A stretch of 64,000 nt of DNA from Sediminibacterium goheungense (GCF_004361915.1 NZ_SNWP01000010.1:816501-880500), one strand, 5' to 3'. Positions 9,510 through 18,993 are shown, counted from the stretch's first letter. A program made the numbers and translations. The notes: generated by a model from the sequence alone, not told the origin.

Positions 9510-9546
9510 AGTTTTTCCGTATTTTTACCATACTCAAACCAACCTT

Positions 9547-9933
9547 ATGGTATCCAAAATTTCAGAAGGGGTAGAAATCAGTGTGGAAACCTTTTTCCAG
9601 TCTGATTATAGCAACCCACTGAATGGGGAGTATATGTTTGCCTACCGGATTACCATTGAAAACCACAATAATTTCACCATCAAATTATTACGCCGCCACT
9701 GGCAGATTTTCGACAGCAATGGCGAACACAGAGAAGTGGAGGGAGAAGGTGTGGTGGGTATACAACCTGTGCTACAACCCGGAGAACATTACCAATATGT
9801 AAGTGGTTGCAACCTGCGGACAGAAATGGGTAAAATGCATGGCACTTACCAGATGGAAAACCAGCATACCAAACAACTGTTTGATGTAAACATTCCTGCT
9901 TTTGATATGATTGTGCCTTCGAAGATGAATTAG
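9547..9933 (+). CDS. apaG: ApaG domain protein
   Basis: 128 residues, the normal size for ApaG. Visible family features are the N-terminal ISVETFFQ strand, FAYRITIENHNNFTIKLLRRHW, the IFDSNG turn, and the glycine-rich block VEGEGVVGIQPVLQPGEHYQYVSGC. ApaG has a fibronectin-III-like fold. It is linked to Co2+/Mg2+ tolerance in enterobacteria, but its biochemical role is not settled. It stands alone here, divergent from icd and convergent with gldB. Confidence 0.92.
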   Translation: MVSKISEGVEISVETFFQSDYSNPLNGEYMFAYRITIENHNNFTIKLLRRHWQIFDSNGEHREVEGEGVVGIQPVLQPGEHYQYVSGCNLRTEMGKMHGTYQMENQHTKQLFDVNIPAFDMIVPSKMN

Positions 9934-9952
9934 AATCCCATTTAATTTTATT

Positions 9953-9972
9953 CGCCGGACTGAAGTCCGGCG
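9953..9972. repeat. 20-bp REP-like palindrome
   Basis: CGCCGGACTG AAGTCCGGCG is a near-perfect palindrome 20 bases after the apaG stop codon, between convergent genes. It can fold as a hairpin but lacks a T-run, so it is either a weak terminator or a REP-like element. Other short GC-rich palindromes occur in the 38-55 kb island. Confidence 0.6.
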
Positions 9973-10056
9973 CTTGGAATCCGGTGCCACAGCGTTCAGT
10001 GTTATAAAATGCTACCCAAAAAATCATCGGCAGATTTTCGCACAACCATCATTTAC

Positions 10057-11064
10057 TCAGGGTTTGTATTTAGCCTCTTCAAATATTTTTTTGGGAGAAG
10101 TCTCCATCAGTAATTTGAGATTACCTGCTTGTTTTTGTTGCGACATCCATTTTTTCACAATCTGCCAACCTACAAACTGTCCGATAAAACCGGGTGAAGC
10201 AGTGCCCAGGGCCGGGGTATTGGGGGCATCACTCATATAATCGCGATTAATTTCAGGATCGATATTATAAAGCAGGTTATTTTGTACAAAGAGGCTCCAG
10301 ATAGTTTTTTCGTTCTCATAACAGCCATCCAGTTGCTTTTGTGTATATCCGGTTTTCAGGCTATCTGCTGTATAAGGCATCAGCTGATCAAGCAGGTATA
10401 CTCTTTTTCCGGCTTCTATCATCTGCTCAATCAGTGGCTTATCAGCATAGGCAGGCGGGTACAAATCATCCATTACATTTTTAATGGCATTTACAGGAAT
10501 ATAGGCCCTGTCGAATCTTCTCGATAAATATCGGGGGTATAACTGTTGTCCTTCCTCACTCAGGTACAAAGGATGTTCGCTCCCCAGATAAAGCTGAAGA
10601 CCAATGGCCAGCCCATCTCTTGTAATAATACTTCCATAACTATTCAGGGGACCGACAAAACTGATCACTCTTTCCGGCAGCTGGTATTCCGGGAAATAGT
10701 GTTTCACAAAACGCAACCCTTTCTGTATTTCGTCTACTTCACGGGTCATATCCGGAAATAGCCTGCTTACATCATTTGCCAGCCCCTCATAGCTTCTCAT
10801 AAATGCCGGAACATCTTTTGTAAAAGTGGCTGGTGAGCTCCCTAGAATATTGAAGAGAAAGTCCTGCGTAAATCCGTGATACTCGCTGGTAAGTTCCTGC
10901 AAGGATGTTTCGAAATGAAGCGTGTCTATTTTAAAAAACGAGGTCTCAAAACGTTGCAGCGTAAGCGGTGCCTTCACAGCAGATACATCGGGTACATTGC
11001 GTTTACTGCCACAGGAAATACAGGCAAGCAGCAGAAACATTCCAAGCCAGCGATTCATTTTCAT
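10057..11064 (-). CDS. gldB: Gliding motility lipoprotein GldB family
   Basis: 335 residues with a lipoprotein signal (MNRWLGMFLLLACISCGS, lipobox ISC). The body matches the GldB family: RFETSFFKIDTLHFETSLQEL near the start, then YFPEYQLPERVISFVGPLNSYG, AIGLQLYLGSEHPLY, and the C-terminal NTPALGTASPGFIGQFVGWQIV. GldB is an outer or inner membrane lipoprotein needed for gliding in Flavobacterium and is widely conserved in Bacteroidota, including non-gliders. It is divergent from nadE, with which it is often a neighbour. Confidence 0.88.
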   Translation of the reverse strand: MKMNRWLGMFLLLACISCGSKRNVPDVSAVKAPLTLQRFETSFFKIDTLHFETSLQELTSEYHGFTQDFLFNILGSSPATFTKDVPAFMRSYEGLANDVSRLFPDMTREVDEIQKGLRFVKHYFPEYQLPERVISFVGPLNSYGSIITRDGLAIGLQLYLGSEHPLYLSEEGQQLYPRYLSRRFDRAYIPVNAIKNVMDDLYPPAYADKPLIEQMIEAGKRVYLLDQLMPYTADSLKTGYTQKQLDGCYENEKTIWSLFVQNNLLYNIDPEINRDYMSDAPNTPALGTASPGFIGQFVGWQIVKKWMSQQKQAGNLKLLMETSPKKIFEEAKYKP

Positions 11065-11175
11065 CAGGTTTTTACAAAGATGCTGATAAAAGAGGTTGAG
11101 AAAGCCAAAGATGGCTGTAAAAGCTATGCAAAAGTTACGGAACTTTGCTCCCTAAGCTTATAAACAGGTGTTTGT

Positions 11176-12858
11176 ATGAAGATCAGTATCGCACAGCAGA
11201 ATTACCATATCGGAAACTTTGAGACCAATACCGCTAAAATGATCAGTGCCATTAAAGAAGCTAAAGCAGCAGGCGCAGATATTATCATGTTCAGTGAAAT
11301 GAGTGTATGCGGTTATCCTGCCAGAGACTTTGTTGAGTTCAATGATTTCATCAGCAAATGTTATGAAGCAGTTGATCTGATACGCGAACATGCCGATTCC
11401 ATTGCCGTACTCATCGGTTCACCGGCACGCAATACCATCCAAAAAGGAAAAGACCTGTTTAATGCGGCTTTCTTTCTCTATGAAAAAGAAATCAAAGCAG
11501 AAATTCATAAAACCCTCTTACCCACTTATGACGTATTTGATGAATACCGTTATTTCGAACCTGCCTATGAGTGGAAAGTGGTACCCTTTAAAGGAAAAAA
11601 AATAGCCATTACCATTTGTGAAGATATCTGGAACCTCGGCGACAATCCCTTGTACCGAATTTGTCCGATGGATCAACTCATGGAACAGTCACCAGATCTG
11701 ATGCTCAATATCAGCGCCTCTCCTTTTGATTATACACATGATGAAGACAGAAAATCTGTTATCAAGGCCAATGTACAGAAATATAAGATACCGATGTTCT
11801 ATTGTAATGCTGTAGGCAGTCAGACAGAAATTGTTTTCGATGGGGCTTCGCTGGTGTTTGACAAAGACGCCAATTTATGTGCAGCCTTACCCATGTTTGA
11901 GGAAACGTTGGTTACAGTTGAACTGAATGAAGATGGCAGTATAAAGGCACCTATTCTCGAGCCAGCGAGCCGTGTTCCTGATAAAGAACTCAATCCTTCC
12001 ACATTGGAACCTGCATTAAATATTGCACAGGTATACGATGCCCTCATTTTAGGTATACGTGATTATTTTTCTAAAATGGGTTTTACCAAAGCCATTCTCG
12101 GCTCATCGGGTGGTATTGATTCTGCCGTTACATTGGCCATTGCCTGCGATGCACTGGGTGCAGAAAATGTACGGGCCATTTTAATGCCTTCTCCTTATTC
12201 AACCGATCATTCAGTAAATGATGCAGTTATGCTGAGCAAAAATCTCGGCAACCCTTACGATATCATCCGTATTGATGATGTATTCCACGCTTTTACAAAA
12301 ACATTGGAACCTGTTTTCAATGGATTACCTTTTTCACTGGCAGAAGAGAATATCCAGAGCAGAACAAGGGGTAATCTATTAATGGGTATTGCCAATAAAT
12401 TCGGATATATTTTATTGAACACTTCTAACAAGAGTGAGCTGGCTACCGGATATGGCACTTTATATGGCGACATGGCCGGCGGACTCGGTGTACTGGGTGA
12501 TTGTTATAAATTACAGGTGTATGCTTTGGCGAAGTATATCAACAGAAATAAAGCAATCATCCCTGAAAACATCATAACCAAAGCACCCAGTGCTGAACTG
12601 AGACCCAACCAGAAAGACAGTGATAGTTTACCTGATTACAGCCTGCTCGATCAGGTATTGTACCAGTATATTGAAAAAAGAATGGGGCCGGCCGAAATAA
12701 AAGCCATGGGCTATGAAGCTGCTTTGGTTGACCGAACACTGAAGATGGTGAACAACAATGAATACAAACGAAACCAGTTCTGTCCCATCATCCGCATTTC
12801 ACCCAAAGCATTTGGTGTGGGAAGAAGGGTTCCGATTGTTGGTAAATACCTGAATTGA
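11176..12858 (+). CDS. nadE: Glutamine-dependent NAD+ synthetase
   Basis: 560 residues in two domains. Residues about 1-265 form a nitrilase-type glutamine amidase with the catalytic triad blocks FSEMSVCGYP (Glu), KTLLPTYDVFDEYRYF (Lys) and ICEDIW (Cys). Residues about 285-560 form the NAD synthase domain with the ATP pyrophosphatase loop LGSSGGIDSA and the block GTLYGDMAGGLGVLGD. It converts deamido-NAD to NAD using ammonia channelled from glutamine (EC 6.3.5.1). The length is right for the bacterial short form. It is divergent from gldB and ends 4 bases before the convergent stress protein gene. Confidence 0.94.
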   Translation: MKISIAQQNYHIGNFETNTAKMISAIKEAKAAGADIIMFSEMSVCGYPARDFVEFNDFISKCYEAVDLIREHADSIAVLIGSPARNTIQKGKDLFNAAFFLYEKEIKAEIHKTLLPTYDVFDEYRYFEPAYEWKVVPFKGKKIAITICEDIWNLGDNPLYRICPMDQLMEQSPDLMLNISASPFDYTHDEDRKSVIKANVQKYKIPMFYCNAVGSQTEIVFDGASLVFDKDANLCAALPMFEETLVTVELNEDGSIKAPILEPASRVPDKELNPSTLEPALNIAQVYDALILGIRDYFSKMGFTKAILGSSGGIDSAVTLAIACDALGAENVRAILMPSPYSTDHSVNDAVMLSKNLGNPYDIIRIDDVFHAFTKTLEPVFNGLPFSLAEENIQSRTRGNLLMGIANKFGYILLNTSNKSELATGYGTLYGDMAGGLGVLGDCYKLQVYALAKYINRNKAIIPENIITKAPSAELRPNQKDSDSLPDYSLLDQVLYQYIEKRMGPAEIKAMGYEAALVDRTLKMVNNNEYKRNQFCPIIRISPKAFGVGRRVPIVGKYLN

Positions 12859-12862
12859 TTCA

Positions 12863-13696
12863 TCATTCATGTATCACCATAATCGGCACATGACTATGAT
12901 AGGCCAGTTTCTTAGTGGCACTGGCATGAAATAATCCTTCAAACAAACCATGTTTTTTGGGTATGGTAATAATCAGGTCAATCATTCTTTCCTGTGCTAC
13001 GATATTCACGGCTTCCACAAAATTATTATTGTTTTCAAAATGATACTGAGGATTGTACCCCTGTAATAAAGTATCCAGCATCAGACTTTCAAAAGGTGTA
13101 TCGGGCGACCAGTTTCGATTTTCCTTATCAACATGCAACACAAAAAGTTTTGCATTTGTAGCATCCAGCATTTCTCTGATGGGCTGAACGGGTGTTGTTT
13201 CCACCACTTTATTAAAATCACAAACCAGCATCACTTCTTCAATCCTGGTAAAAACAGCTTTAGGGGGTACAATGATGACAGGTATCGTACCATTTTTCGC
13301 AACACTTAATGCGTTACTACCGATTATTTTTTCTTCTAAGAGGTTACCGCCGGTAACACCCATTACAATCATCGCGGCCCCTGTTTCTTTACATATCGCG
13401 TCGAGCCCATTTCCCAGATGATCATACTTCGATAAGGTACTTACCGCGATACCTGTGGCACAAAAAGGACAAACCACCGACTTGAAATTTGCGAGTGCCT
13501 GTTCACTGCTCTCCTTCAGCGTATCTATATCCGGTATTACGACTGTAGGAACCATGGGGTCGATATTTACCGGCGCTTCATAGGCATGGTATAAAATTAC
13601 TTCCCCTGCCTTTAGCTGTTCTGCCAGCTTAAAAGCATATAAAGCTGCATTTTTCGCTGCGGCAGAAAAATCGGTTGGTACGAGGATTTTTTTCAT
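12863..13696 (-). CDS. Universal stress protein, two tandem UspA domains
   Basis: 277 residues. Domain 1 (about 1-140) starts KKILVPTDFSAAAKNAALYA and has the ATP-loop pattern MGVTGGNLLEEKIIGSNA. Domain 2 (about 150-277) is more divergent and ends SHVPIMVIHE. Tandem Usp proteins of this size are common in Bacteroidota and act in the cytoplasm in stress adaptation. The gene stands alone and ends 4 bases from the end of convergent nadE. Confidence 0.9.
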   Translation of the reverse strand: MKKILVPTDFSAAAKNAALYAFKLAEQLKAGEVILYHAYEAPVNIDPMVPTVVIPDIDTLKESSEQALANFKSVVCPFCATGIAVSTLSKYDHLGNGLDAICKETGAAMIVMGVTGGNLLEEKIIGSNALSVAKNGTIPVIIVPPKAVFTRIEEVMLVCDFNKVVETTPVQPIREMLDATNAKLFVLHVDKENRNWSPDTPFESLMLDTLLQGYNPQYHFENNNNFVEAVNIVAQERMIDLIITIPKKHGLFEGLFHASATKKLAYHSHVPIMVIHE

Positions 13697-13859
13697 ATCA
13701 CATATTTATGTAGTAAAACTATCAAGAATCGTGCGCAAAAAAAATGACATTGGTCAGGATAAGGATTGCTTTTTATCAGTTTACATACAGTAATCTGCTT
13801 TGTAGACCACTTTATCGACCGCTTATACCCCATAGCTGCAAATCACATATAAATCACCT

Positions 13860-13888
13860 TTGCAGGGATGGTGTGTAGAATATCTTTG
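13860..13888 (+). promoter_or_regulatory. Bacteroidota-type promoter of the lipoprotein gene
   Basis: TTG at 13860-13862 and TATCTTTG at 13881-13888 are separated by 18 bases, a full match to the Bacteroidota -33 TTG / -7 TAnnTTTG consensus. The expected transcript start is a few bases downstream. This puts the possible GTG start at 13891 outside the usable message and supports the ATG at 13906. Confidence 0.6.
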
Positions 13889-13905
13889 CCGTGAAATCAC
13901 AAATC

Positions 13906-14628
13906 ATGAAATTTTTTTCTACCGCTCTCGCAGGTCTTTTCATCATCGGACTAACACTAACCGGATGTAAAAGTCTTTCCTTCACACAAAAAACATTACC
14001 CGCCGAAATACCTGTACAGGATTTCTCAAAATCGATTGTAGTGATTGATGCGGGAGATGTGTACACACCCGGACTGGCCATTACCAAAAAAAGAGAAGCC
14101 GTTGTTACCAGTATTAAAAACAGCTATTTCTCCAATTTGCCGGATATTCTCAGAAAGGATTTACAGATATCTGCTTTCAGAGATACCATCCTCACAGATG
14201 ATGAGAAGAAAAGATTATTACAAAATGATGATGCTGTAAGATTAAAACTTGCAACTAAGTATGGCGCCAATATTTTCATCATTTTACAGAATTATGAAGG
14301 TGGTTTTAGTCAGGATGATATTGTACGCACAAAAAACAGCGATGGCAGCACAGATAAAACTGCGTATTACTCTGTTTTCTTCAATACTGATATCACTGTT
14401 ATTCAGGGCGACCAGTTATACCGTAAAAGAATTACCGCCAGCAGAGAGCATTCCAAACGTTCTGTACTCAGTGGCTTATTGGCCAGAGGGCCTGGTTATG
14501 AAGCCAATAAAAAAGACATCCTTGCGATGGCCAACAGAAATGCTGCTAACCTTTCGGGCCTTTTCAGGGAAAGAAGAGGTATGATGAATGGCAGGGGAGA
14601 ATTTATCGAAAAAGGAGATGGTTTTTAG
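13906..14628 (+). CDS. Conserved lipoprotein, possibly DUF6340-like
   Basis: 240 residues from ATG 13906. The N-terminus is a lipoprotein signal with the lipobox LTGC (GLTLTGCKSL), so the mature protein is membrane-anchored. The rest has the pattern of a conserved Bacteroidota lipoprotein family: PAEIPVQDFSKSIVVIDAGD, ATKYGANIFIILQNYEGG, and a C-terminal block with RKRITASREHSKRSVLSGL. It resembles proteins annotated DUF6340, but this is from memory of the pattern only. Function unknown. Confidence 0.7.
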   Translation: MKFFSTALAGLFIIGLTLTGCKSLSFTQKTLPAEIPVQDFSKSIVVIDAGDVYTPGLAITKKREAVVTSIKNSYFSNLPDILRKDLQISAFRDTILTDDEKKRLLQNDDAVRLKLATKYGANIFIILQNYEGGFSQDDIVRTKNSDGSTDKTAYYSVFFNTDITVIQGDQLYRKRITASREHSKRSVLSGLLARGPGYEANKKDILAMANRNAANLSGLFRERRGMMNGRGEFIEKGDGF

Positions 14629-14629
14629 C

Positions 14630-14746
14630 TTATGGTTGATAGCTAATAGCGCATGGATCATAGCATGTAACTAGACTCATTTTGTAAGTTGTCTAAAACA
14701 TACACCATAAACCATACGCTATAAACCATATGCGATACGCTATACC
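14630..14746. repeat. Inverted heptamer repeat arrays between convergent genes
   Basis: 14630-14667 reads as 7-base units TGGTTGA, TAGCTAA, TAGCGCA, TGGATCA, TAGCATG. 14702-14746 is the opposite orientation (ACACCAT, AAACCAT, ACGCTAT, AAACCAT, ATGCGAT, ACGCTAT). The halves are complementary with mismatches and fill the entire gap between the lipoprotein gene (+) and the thiolase gene (-), so they may work as a terminator. Confidence 0.7.
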
Positions 14747-14750
14747 TAAC

Positions 14751-15926
14751 TTATAACCGTTCAATAATACCTGCTATACCCTGTCCACCACCTACGCAGG
14801 CGCTTACCATTCCGTATTTTTTATTGAGGCGCTTCATATCGTTCAGTAACTGAACTGTTAATTTACAACCGGTGCAACCCAGTGGATGGCCCAATGCAAT
14901 GGCACCTCCATTGATGTTCACGATATCCGGATTCAATCCGAGTTCTCTGATCACGGCAAGTGATTGTGAAGCAAACGCTTCATTCAGTTCAATCAGATCA
15001 ATATCACTCAGGTTCATGGATGCCTGTTTCAATACTTTGGGAATTGCAGCGACCGGACCAATACCCATAATGCGTGGATGTACGCCTGCAGATGCACAGT
15101 TCACCAAACGGCCAATGGGTTGAAGACCCAACTCCACCACCATTCTTTCGCTCATTACAATAACAAAAGCAGCCCCATCACTTGTTTGAGAAGAGTTACC
15201 GGCAGTAACAGACCCACCCATAGCAAATGCAGGCTTTAGTTTTGCGAGTGCCTCAATATTGGTATCGGCGCGAACACCTTCATCAGTATCCACAACATAG
15301 GAACGAACAGCTTTTTTACCTTTTTCGTTCAGGTAGGTTTCTTCAACGGTGATGGGGAGGATACCTGATTTGAAATGACCGCTCTCAATGGCTTTCATGG
15401 CTTTCTGATGCGATTGATAAGCAAACTGATCCTGATCCTCACGGCTTACTTTAAATTCTTTAGCCACTGCTTCAGCAGTGAGCCCCATACTCAGGTAATA
15501 ATCAGGTTCCTCTTTGGCAATGGAATAGGCAGGAACCGTTTTCCATCCGGCCGTGGGTACCAGACTCATGCTCTCGGTTCCACCAGCAATAATACAGTCG
15601 GCCATACCGGTACGTATTTTAGCAGTTGCCAGTGCAATACTTTCCAATCCGCTTGCACAATACCTGTTAATGGTAAAACCCGCTACATCAATACCCAATG
15701 CACGGGCAGAAATAATGCGCCCAAACTGTAAACCCTGTTCCGCTTCGGGAACGGCATTCCCCACAATCACATCATTCACACGTTTTGCCTCCAGTTGCGG
15801 CACACTTGCCATCAACCCCTTTATCACTTCAACGGCCAGATCGTCTGGTCGAAAAAAACGAAATCCACCACGTTTACTTTTGGCTACTGCGGTTCTGTAA
15901 CCCGCTACTATATATGCTTCCTGCAT
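14751..15926 (-). CDS. Acetyl-CoA acyltransferase (thiolase)
   Basis: 391 residues from the ATG at 15926, chosen because the protein family starts at QEAYIVAGYRTAV. Another in-frame start at 15947 adds seven untypical residues. The active-site nucleophile is in NRYCASGLES, the catalytic His in GGAIALGHPLGCTG, and the second Cys in SACVGGGQG. It is a degradative or biosynthetic thiolase acting on 3-ketoacyl-CoA. The acyl-CoA dehydrogenase of this window lies 5 kb away, so a beta-oxidation role is plausible but not shown by an operon. Confidence 0.9.
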   Translation of the reverse strand: MQEAYIVAGYRTAVAKSKRGGFRFFRPDDLAVEVIKGLMASVPQLEAKRVNDVIVGNAVPEAEQGLQFGRIISARALGIDVAGFTINRYCASGLESIALATAKIRTGMADCIIAGGTESMSLVPTAGWKTVPAYSIAKEEPDYYLSMGLTAEAVAKEFKVSREDQDQFAYQSHQKAMKAIESGHFKSGILPITVEETYLNEKGKKAVRSYVVDTDEGVRADTNIEALAKLKPAFAMGGSVTAGNSSQTSDGAAFVIVMSERMVVELGLQPIGRLVNCASAGVHPRIMGIGPVAAIPKVLKQASMNLSDIDLIELNEAFASQSLAVIRELGLNPDIVNINGGAIALGHPLGCTGCKLTVQLLNDMKRLNKKYGMVSACVGGGQGIAGIIERL

Positions 15927-16057
15927 AATCTTGGTTTTACCTATCAAATGTAAGGATTTTTTTAAAAAAGTTGTTTATGCAACCAAATTTACCGGAAAGG
16001 ATGGGTAAGCCCTCCCCCTTCGGTTCATCTCCATTTGCACCTTATCTTCGCAGCACC

Positions 16058-17098
16058 ATGTTATACCCGCTTATCAGACAACTGCTTTTTTGTTTTCCGC
16101 CTGAAGATGTACATTATTTTTCGATGGACCTTATGAGATCAGCCTGCAGGCTCGGGCCGGTTAAAAAACTCATCAGTGGTACTCATTCGGTGAAAGACCC
16201 GGCATTGGAAAAACACTTATTCGGTCTGCGTTTTACCAATCCCGTAGGTCTGGGGGCAGGCTTCGATAAAAATGCTGTTTACCTTAATGAACTGGAGGCG
16301 CTGGGTTTTGGATTTGTAGAAATTGGTACTGTTACCCCCCTTCCACAGCCCGGCAATGATAAACCCCGGCTATTTCGCCTTCCGGCCGATAAGGCATTGA
16401 TTAACAGGATGGGATTTAACAATAATGGTGTGAAAGCCATTGCTGCCAGACTGGCTGCCAGAAAAAAAGAAAATTCATCCCTGATTGTGGGTGGCAATAT
16501 TGGTAAGAATAAGGTAACACCGAATGAAGATGCCTGGAAAGATTACAGCATTTGTTTTGAAGAGCTCTTCGACTATGTAGACTATTTCGTGGTGAATGTA
16601 AGTTCTCCCAATACGCCCGGCTTAAGAGCCTTACAGGATAAGGATTCGCTCAAACAGATATTCTCCGTATTACAGAACAGTAATCAGCGAAAAACAAAAC
16701 CAAAACCTATCCTTCTGAAAATTGCCCCTGATCTCACAGAGGAACAATTGGATGATATTATTGCACTTTCAGCAGAAGAGCATCTCGATGGATTGGTTGC
16801 TACCAATACTACTATCAGCCGTGAGGGTCTTTTAACAGATGAAAAAACCATTACCGATATCGGGATGGGAGGATTGAGTGGTAAACCGGTGAAAACAAGA
16901 TCTACCGAAGTGGTTCAATACCTTTCCAAAGGAACCGGGGGGGGTATTCCCATTATTGCGAGTGGCGGCATTTTTACCGGCGCAGATGCAGAAGAAAAAA
17001 TGAAAGCAGGTGCTTCTCTGGTGCAGGTATGGACCGGTTTTATATATGAAGGTCCATCCATCGTAAAAAATATTTGCAAATACTTATTACAAGCCTAA
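16058..17098 (+). CDS. pyrD: Dihydroorotate dehydrogenase (quinone), class 2
   Basis: 346 residues from ATG 16058 (LYPLIRQLLFCFPPEDVHYF, the membrane-associating N-terminal helices of class 2 enzymes). An in-frame ATG at 15971 would add 29 residues without family similarity. FMN-binding and catalytic blocks are NPVGLGAGFDKN, ELGFGFVEIGTVTPLPQPGN-like EIGTVTPLPQPGNDKPR, NVSSPNTPGLRALQ (catalytic Ser), KIAPDLT, VATNTTISR, and the phosphate loop IIASGGIFTGADA. It oxidises dihydroorotate to orotate at the inner membrane for pyrimidine synthesis. TerC follows after 10 bases, so the two are probably co-transcribed. Confidence 0.93.
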   Translation: MLYPLIRQLLFCFPPEDVHYFSMDLMRSACRLGPVKKLISGTHSVKDPALEKHLFGLRFTNPVGLGAGFDKNAVYLNELEALGFGFVEIGTVTPLPQPGNDKPRLFRLPADKALINRMGFNNNGVKAIAARLAARKKENSSLIVGGNIGKNKVTPNEDAWKDYSICFEELFDYVDYFVVNVSSPNTPGLRALQDKDSLKQIFSVLQNSNQRKTKPKPILLKIAPDLTEEQLDDIIALSAEEHLDGLVATNTTISREGLLTDEKTITDIGMGGLSGKPVKTRSTEVVQYLSKGTGGGIPIIASGGIFTGADAEEKMKAGASLVQVWTGFIYEGPSIVKNICKYLLQA

Positions 17099-17108
17099 GT
17101 TTTATTAT

Positions 17109-17885
17109 ATGGAACATCTTTTTACATCCGAAAGTCTGATCAGTTTTCTGATTCTGGTAGTACTCGAAGTAGTGTTGGGTATTGATAATGTAATTTTTGT
17201 GAGCATTATCATGAACCGTATGGAGAAAAAGCAGCAGAAGAAAGCAAGACTTCTCTGGATGGTTATGGGCATGACAACACGTATTATTTTACTTTTCGGC
17301 CTGGGATGGCTACTCGCACAAAAAGGGAAACCTGTATTAAGTATATGGGGCAAGGATCTCGACCTGGCGAGCCTGGTTATGCTTGTGGGTGGTTTATTCC
17401 TTTTATATAAAACCGTAAAAGAAATACACCATAAACTGGAAGGTGAGGCAGAAGAAGCCATTGGCAAAGCTGGTAAAAGCCTGAGTTTTAGTGCGGGTAT
17501 TTTACAGATTATGCTGATTGATATGGTATTCAGTTTCGACAGCATCATTACAGCTGGCGGAACAGCCAAACATATCGAAATCATGATTGCTGCCGTGGTG
17601 GTTGCGATGATTGTTATGTTTTTATTCAGTCCGAATATTTCCAGTTTCATTCATAAACATCCGACCCTGAAAATGCTGGCATTATCATTCCTGGTGATGA
17701 TTGGTTTTGTTCTGATTGTGGAGGGTTGGGACAGTGTAAATGCACATCAGTTGCACCTGAAAAATTATGTATACTTCGCAATGGCTTTTTCGTTTATCGT
17801 GGAACTACTGAATATGCGGATGCGGAAGGCATATCGAAAGCCTGTAGAATTACGTGATCCTAAATTACCGGAAGCTGATTCATAA
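17109..17885 (+). CDS. TerC family integral membrane protein
   Basis: 258 residues with about seven membrane segments. The diagnostic TerC blocks are EVVLGIDNVIFVSII in the first helix and MVFSFDSIITAGG in the fifth, with the acidic residues thought to bind metal. TerC proteins are linked to tellurite resistance and, more generally, to metal (Mn2+) efflux during protein export. The gene starts 10 bases after pyrD on the same strand. Confidence 0.92.
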   Translation: MEHLFTSESLISFLILVVLEVVLGIDNVIFVSIIMNRMEKKQQKKARLLWMVMGMTTRIILLFGLGWLLAQKGKPVLSIWGKDLDLASLVMLVGGLFLLYKTVKEIHHKLEGEAEEAIGKAGKSLSFSAGILQIMLIDMVFSFDSIITAGGTAKHIEIMIAAVVVAMIVMFLFSPNISSFIHKHPTLKMLALSFLVMIGFVLIVEGWDSVNAHQLHLKNYVYFAMAFSFIVELLNMRMRKAYRKPVELRDPKLPEADS

Positions 17886-18026
17886 TAATAACGCTCGGCG
17901 ATCATCTCTGCGTTCTCCTTTCAATGTGGTGAAATGCCTGTTTGTTACCACAAGGCATCCCAGAAATGAGCAGTCATTAACAAATATTTTTTTGCAAAGT
18001 CTTGGAGATATGAGAATCTAACACTT

Positions 18027-18043
18027 ACTTTGAATTACAAAGT
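18027..18043. promoter_or_regulatory. Operator-like palindrome, copy 1
   Basis: ACTTTGAATTACAAAGT is a 17-bp palindrome (arms ACTTTG/CAAAGT) ending 6 bases before the ATG of the membrane protein gene at 18050. The same site with a perfect centre (ACTTTGAAATTCAAAGT) lies before creD at 18994. Both are preceded by T and followed by n-CTTTTA, so the TTACTTTG -7-like box is built into the palindrome. The likely ligand is the winged-helix regulator encoded between them. Confidence 0.7.
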
Positions 18044-18049
18044 GCTTTT

Positions 18050-18682
18050 ATGAAAGAGGAGCAAAAACATATTGAAGCCCTGCACGACATCAAAGACATG
18101 ATGAACAGGAGCAGCCGTTTCATCAGTTTAAGCGGATTAAGTGGTATCAGCGCTGGTGTTTGTGCACTGGCGGCTACTATTTATATATGGCCCGTATGGC
18201 TATCGGTTAGGGGCAAACTGCTGGCTACTGATGAAGTACAGACCTATCCTGCTACCAGTGTACAATCACTTTTAGTAATAACCGGTGTGATAACTTTTAT
18301 TTCTGCTTTACTATTGGCCTTACTGTTTACATGGCTACGCAGTAAGAAAACCAATACCTCGATCTGGGGTAGTACTGCAAAAAGACTTATGATCAATACC
18401 GCTATTCCTATATTGACCGGGGGTTTTGTAACCTATCGCTTACTGGAACTGGATCTGGTAGGCCTGATAGCCCCCTCCTGTCTTATTTTTTATGGGTTGG
18501 CCTTATTAAATGGCAGCAAATACACGGTATCTGAGATAAGATGGCTGGGCATTTGCCAGATAATACTGGGTTTGGTTAATTTATGGTTCATTGGTTATGG
18601 ACTGATTGCCTGGGCCATTGGTTTTGGTGTATTACATATTTTATACGGCGCACTGATGTGGTGGAAATATGAACGCGTATGA
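18050..18682 (+). CDS. Membrane protein, partner of a winged-helix regulator
   Basis: 210 residues. An acidic/basic N-terminus (KEEQKHIEALHDIKDMMNRS) is followed by about six hydrophobic segments. The last four bases (ATGA) overlap the start of the regulator gene, so translation is coupled. This pairing of a HDIKxMMxRSSRF-type membrane protein with a small winged-helix regulator and CreD recurs in Bacteroidota. The membrane protein may sense the envelope state and control the regulator, but that is inference. An operator-like palindrome lies just upstream. Confidence 0.7.
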   Translation: MKEEQKHIEALHDIKDMMNRSSRFISLSGLSGISAGVCALAATIYIWPVWLSVRGKLLATDEVQTYPATSVQSLLVITGVITFISALLLALLFTWLRSKKTNTSIWGSTAKRLMINTAIPILTGGFVTYRLLELDLVGLIAPSCLIFYGLALLNGSKYTVSEIRWLGICQIILGLVNLWFIGYGLIAWAIGFGVLHILYGALMWWKYERV

Positions 18683-18978
18683 ACAATCCGATTGAACACC
18701 TGAATAAAATTTTTGACAGCCGCATCAGGCTGGGAATCATGAGTGCCGTGATGGTGAACGATGAGGTAAACTTTAATGACCTTAAAGAACTGATTCAGGT
18801 TACCGATGGCAACCTGGCCAGTCATCTAAAAACACTAGAAGAAAATAATTATATCAAAGTAAATAAAGGATTTGTGGGGCGTAAAACCAATACCACTTAT
18901 GCTGTTACTAAAACAGGAGAAAGAGCTTTCAAAACGCATCTGGAGGCATTGGAAAAAATGATCAAAGGCATAAAATAA
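18679..18978 (+). CDS. Winged-helix transcriptional regulator (ArsR/MarR-like)
   Basis: 99 residues. The protein is a single winged helix-turn-helix: NPIEHLNKIFDSRIRLGIMS, then the recognition region DLKELIQVTDGNLASHLKTLEENNYI and the wing NTTYAVTKTGERAFKTHLEALEKMI. It matches the transcriptional regulators with a DNA-binding domain of the PadR/ArsR-like HTH_34 type. The gene overlaps the membrane protein by 4 bases and is followed by a second palindromic operator and creD. The palindromes at 18027 and 18994 are the obvious candidate binding sites, giving autoregulation plus control of creD. Confidence 0.85.
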   Translation: MNNPIEHLNKIFDSRIRLGIMSAVMVNDEVNFNDLKELIQVTDGNLASHLKTLEENNYIKVNKGFVGRKTNTTYAVTKTGERAFKTHLEALEKMIKGIK

Positions 18979-18993
18979 TTTTTTTACCTATTT

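Noticed and set aside
9680..10045. 121-residue minus frame over apaG
   Set aside because: Shadow of apaG; no family and no codon-use support.
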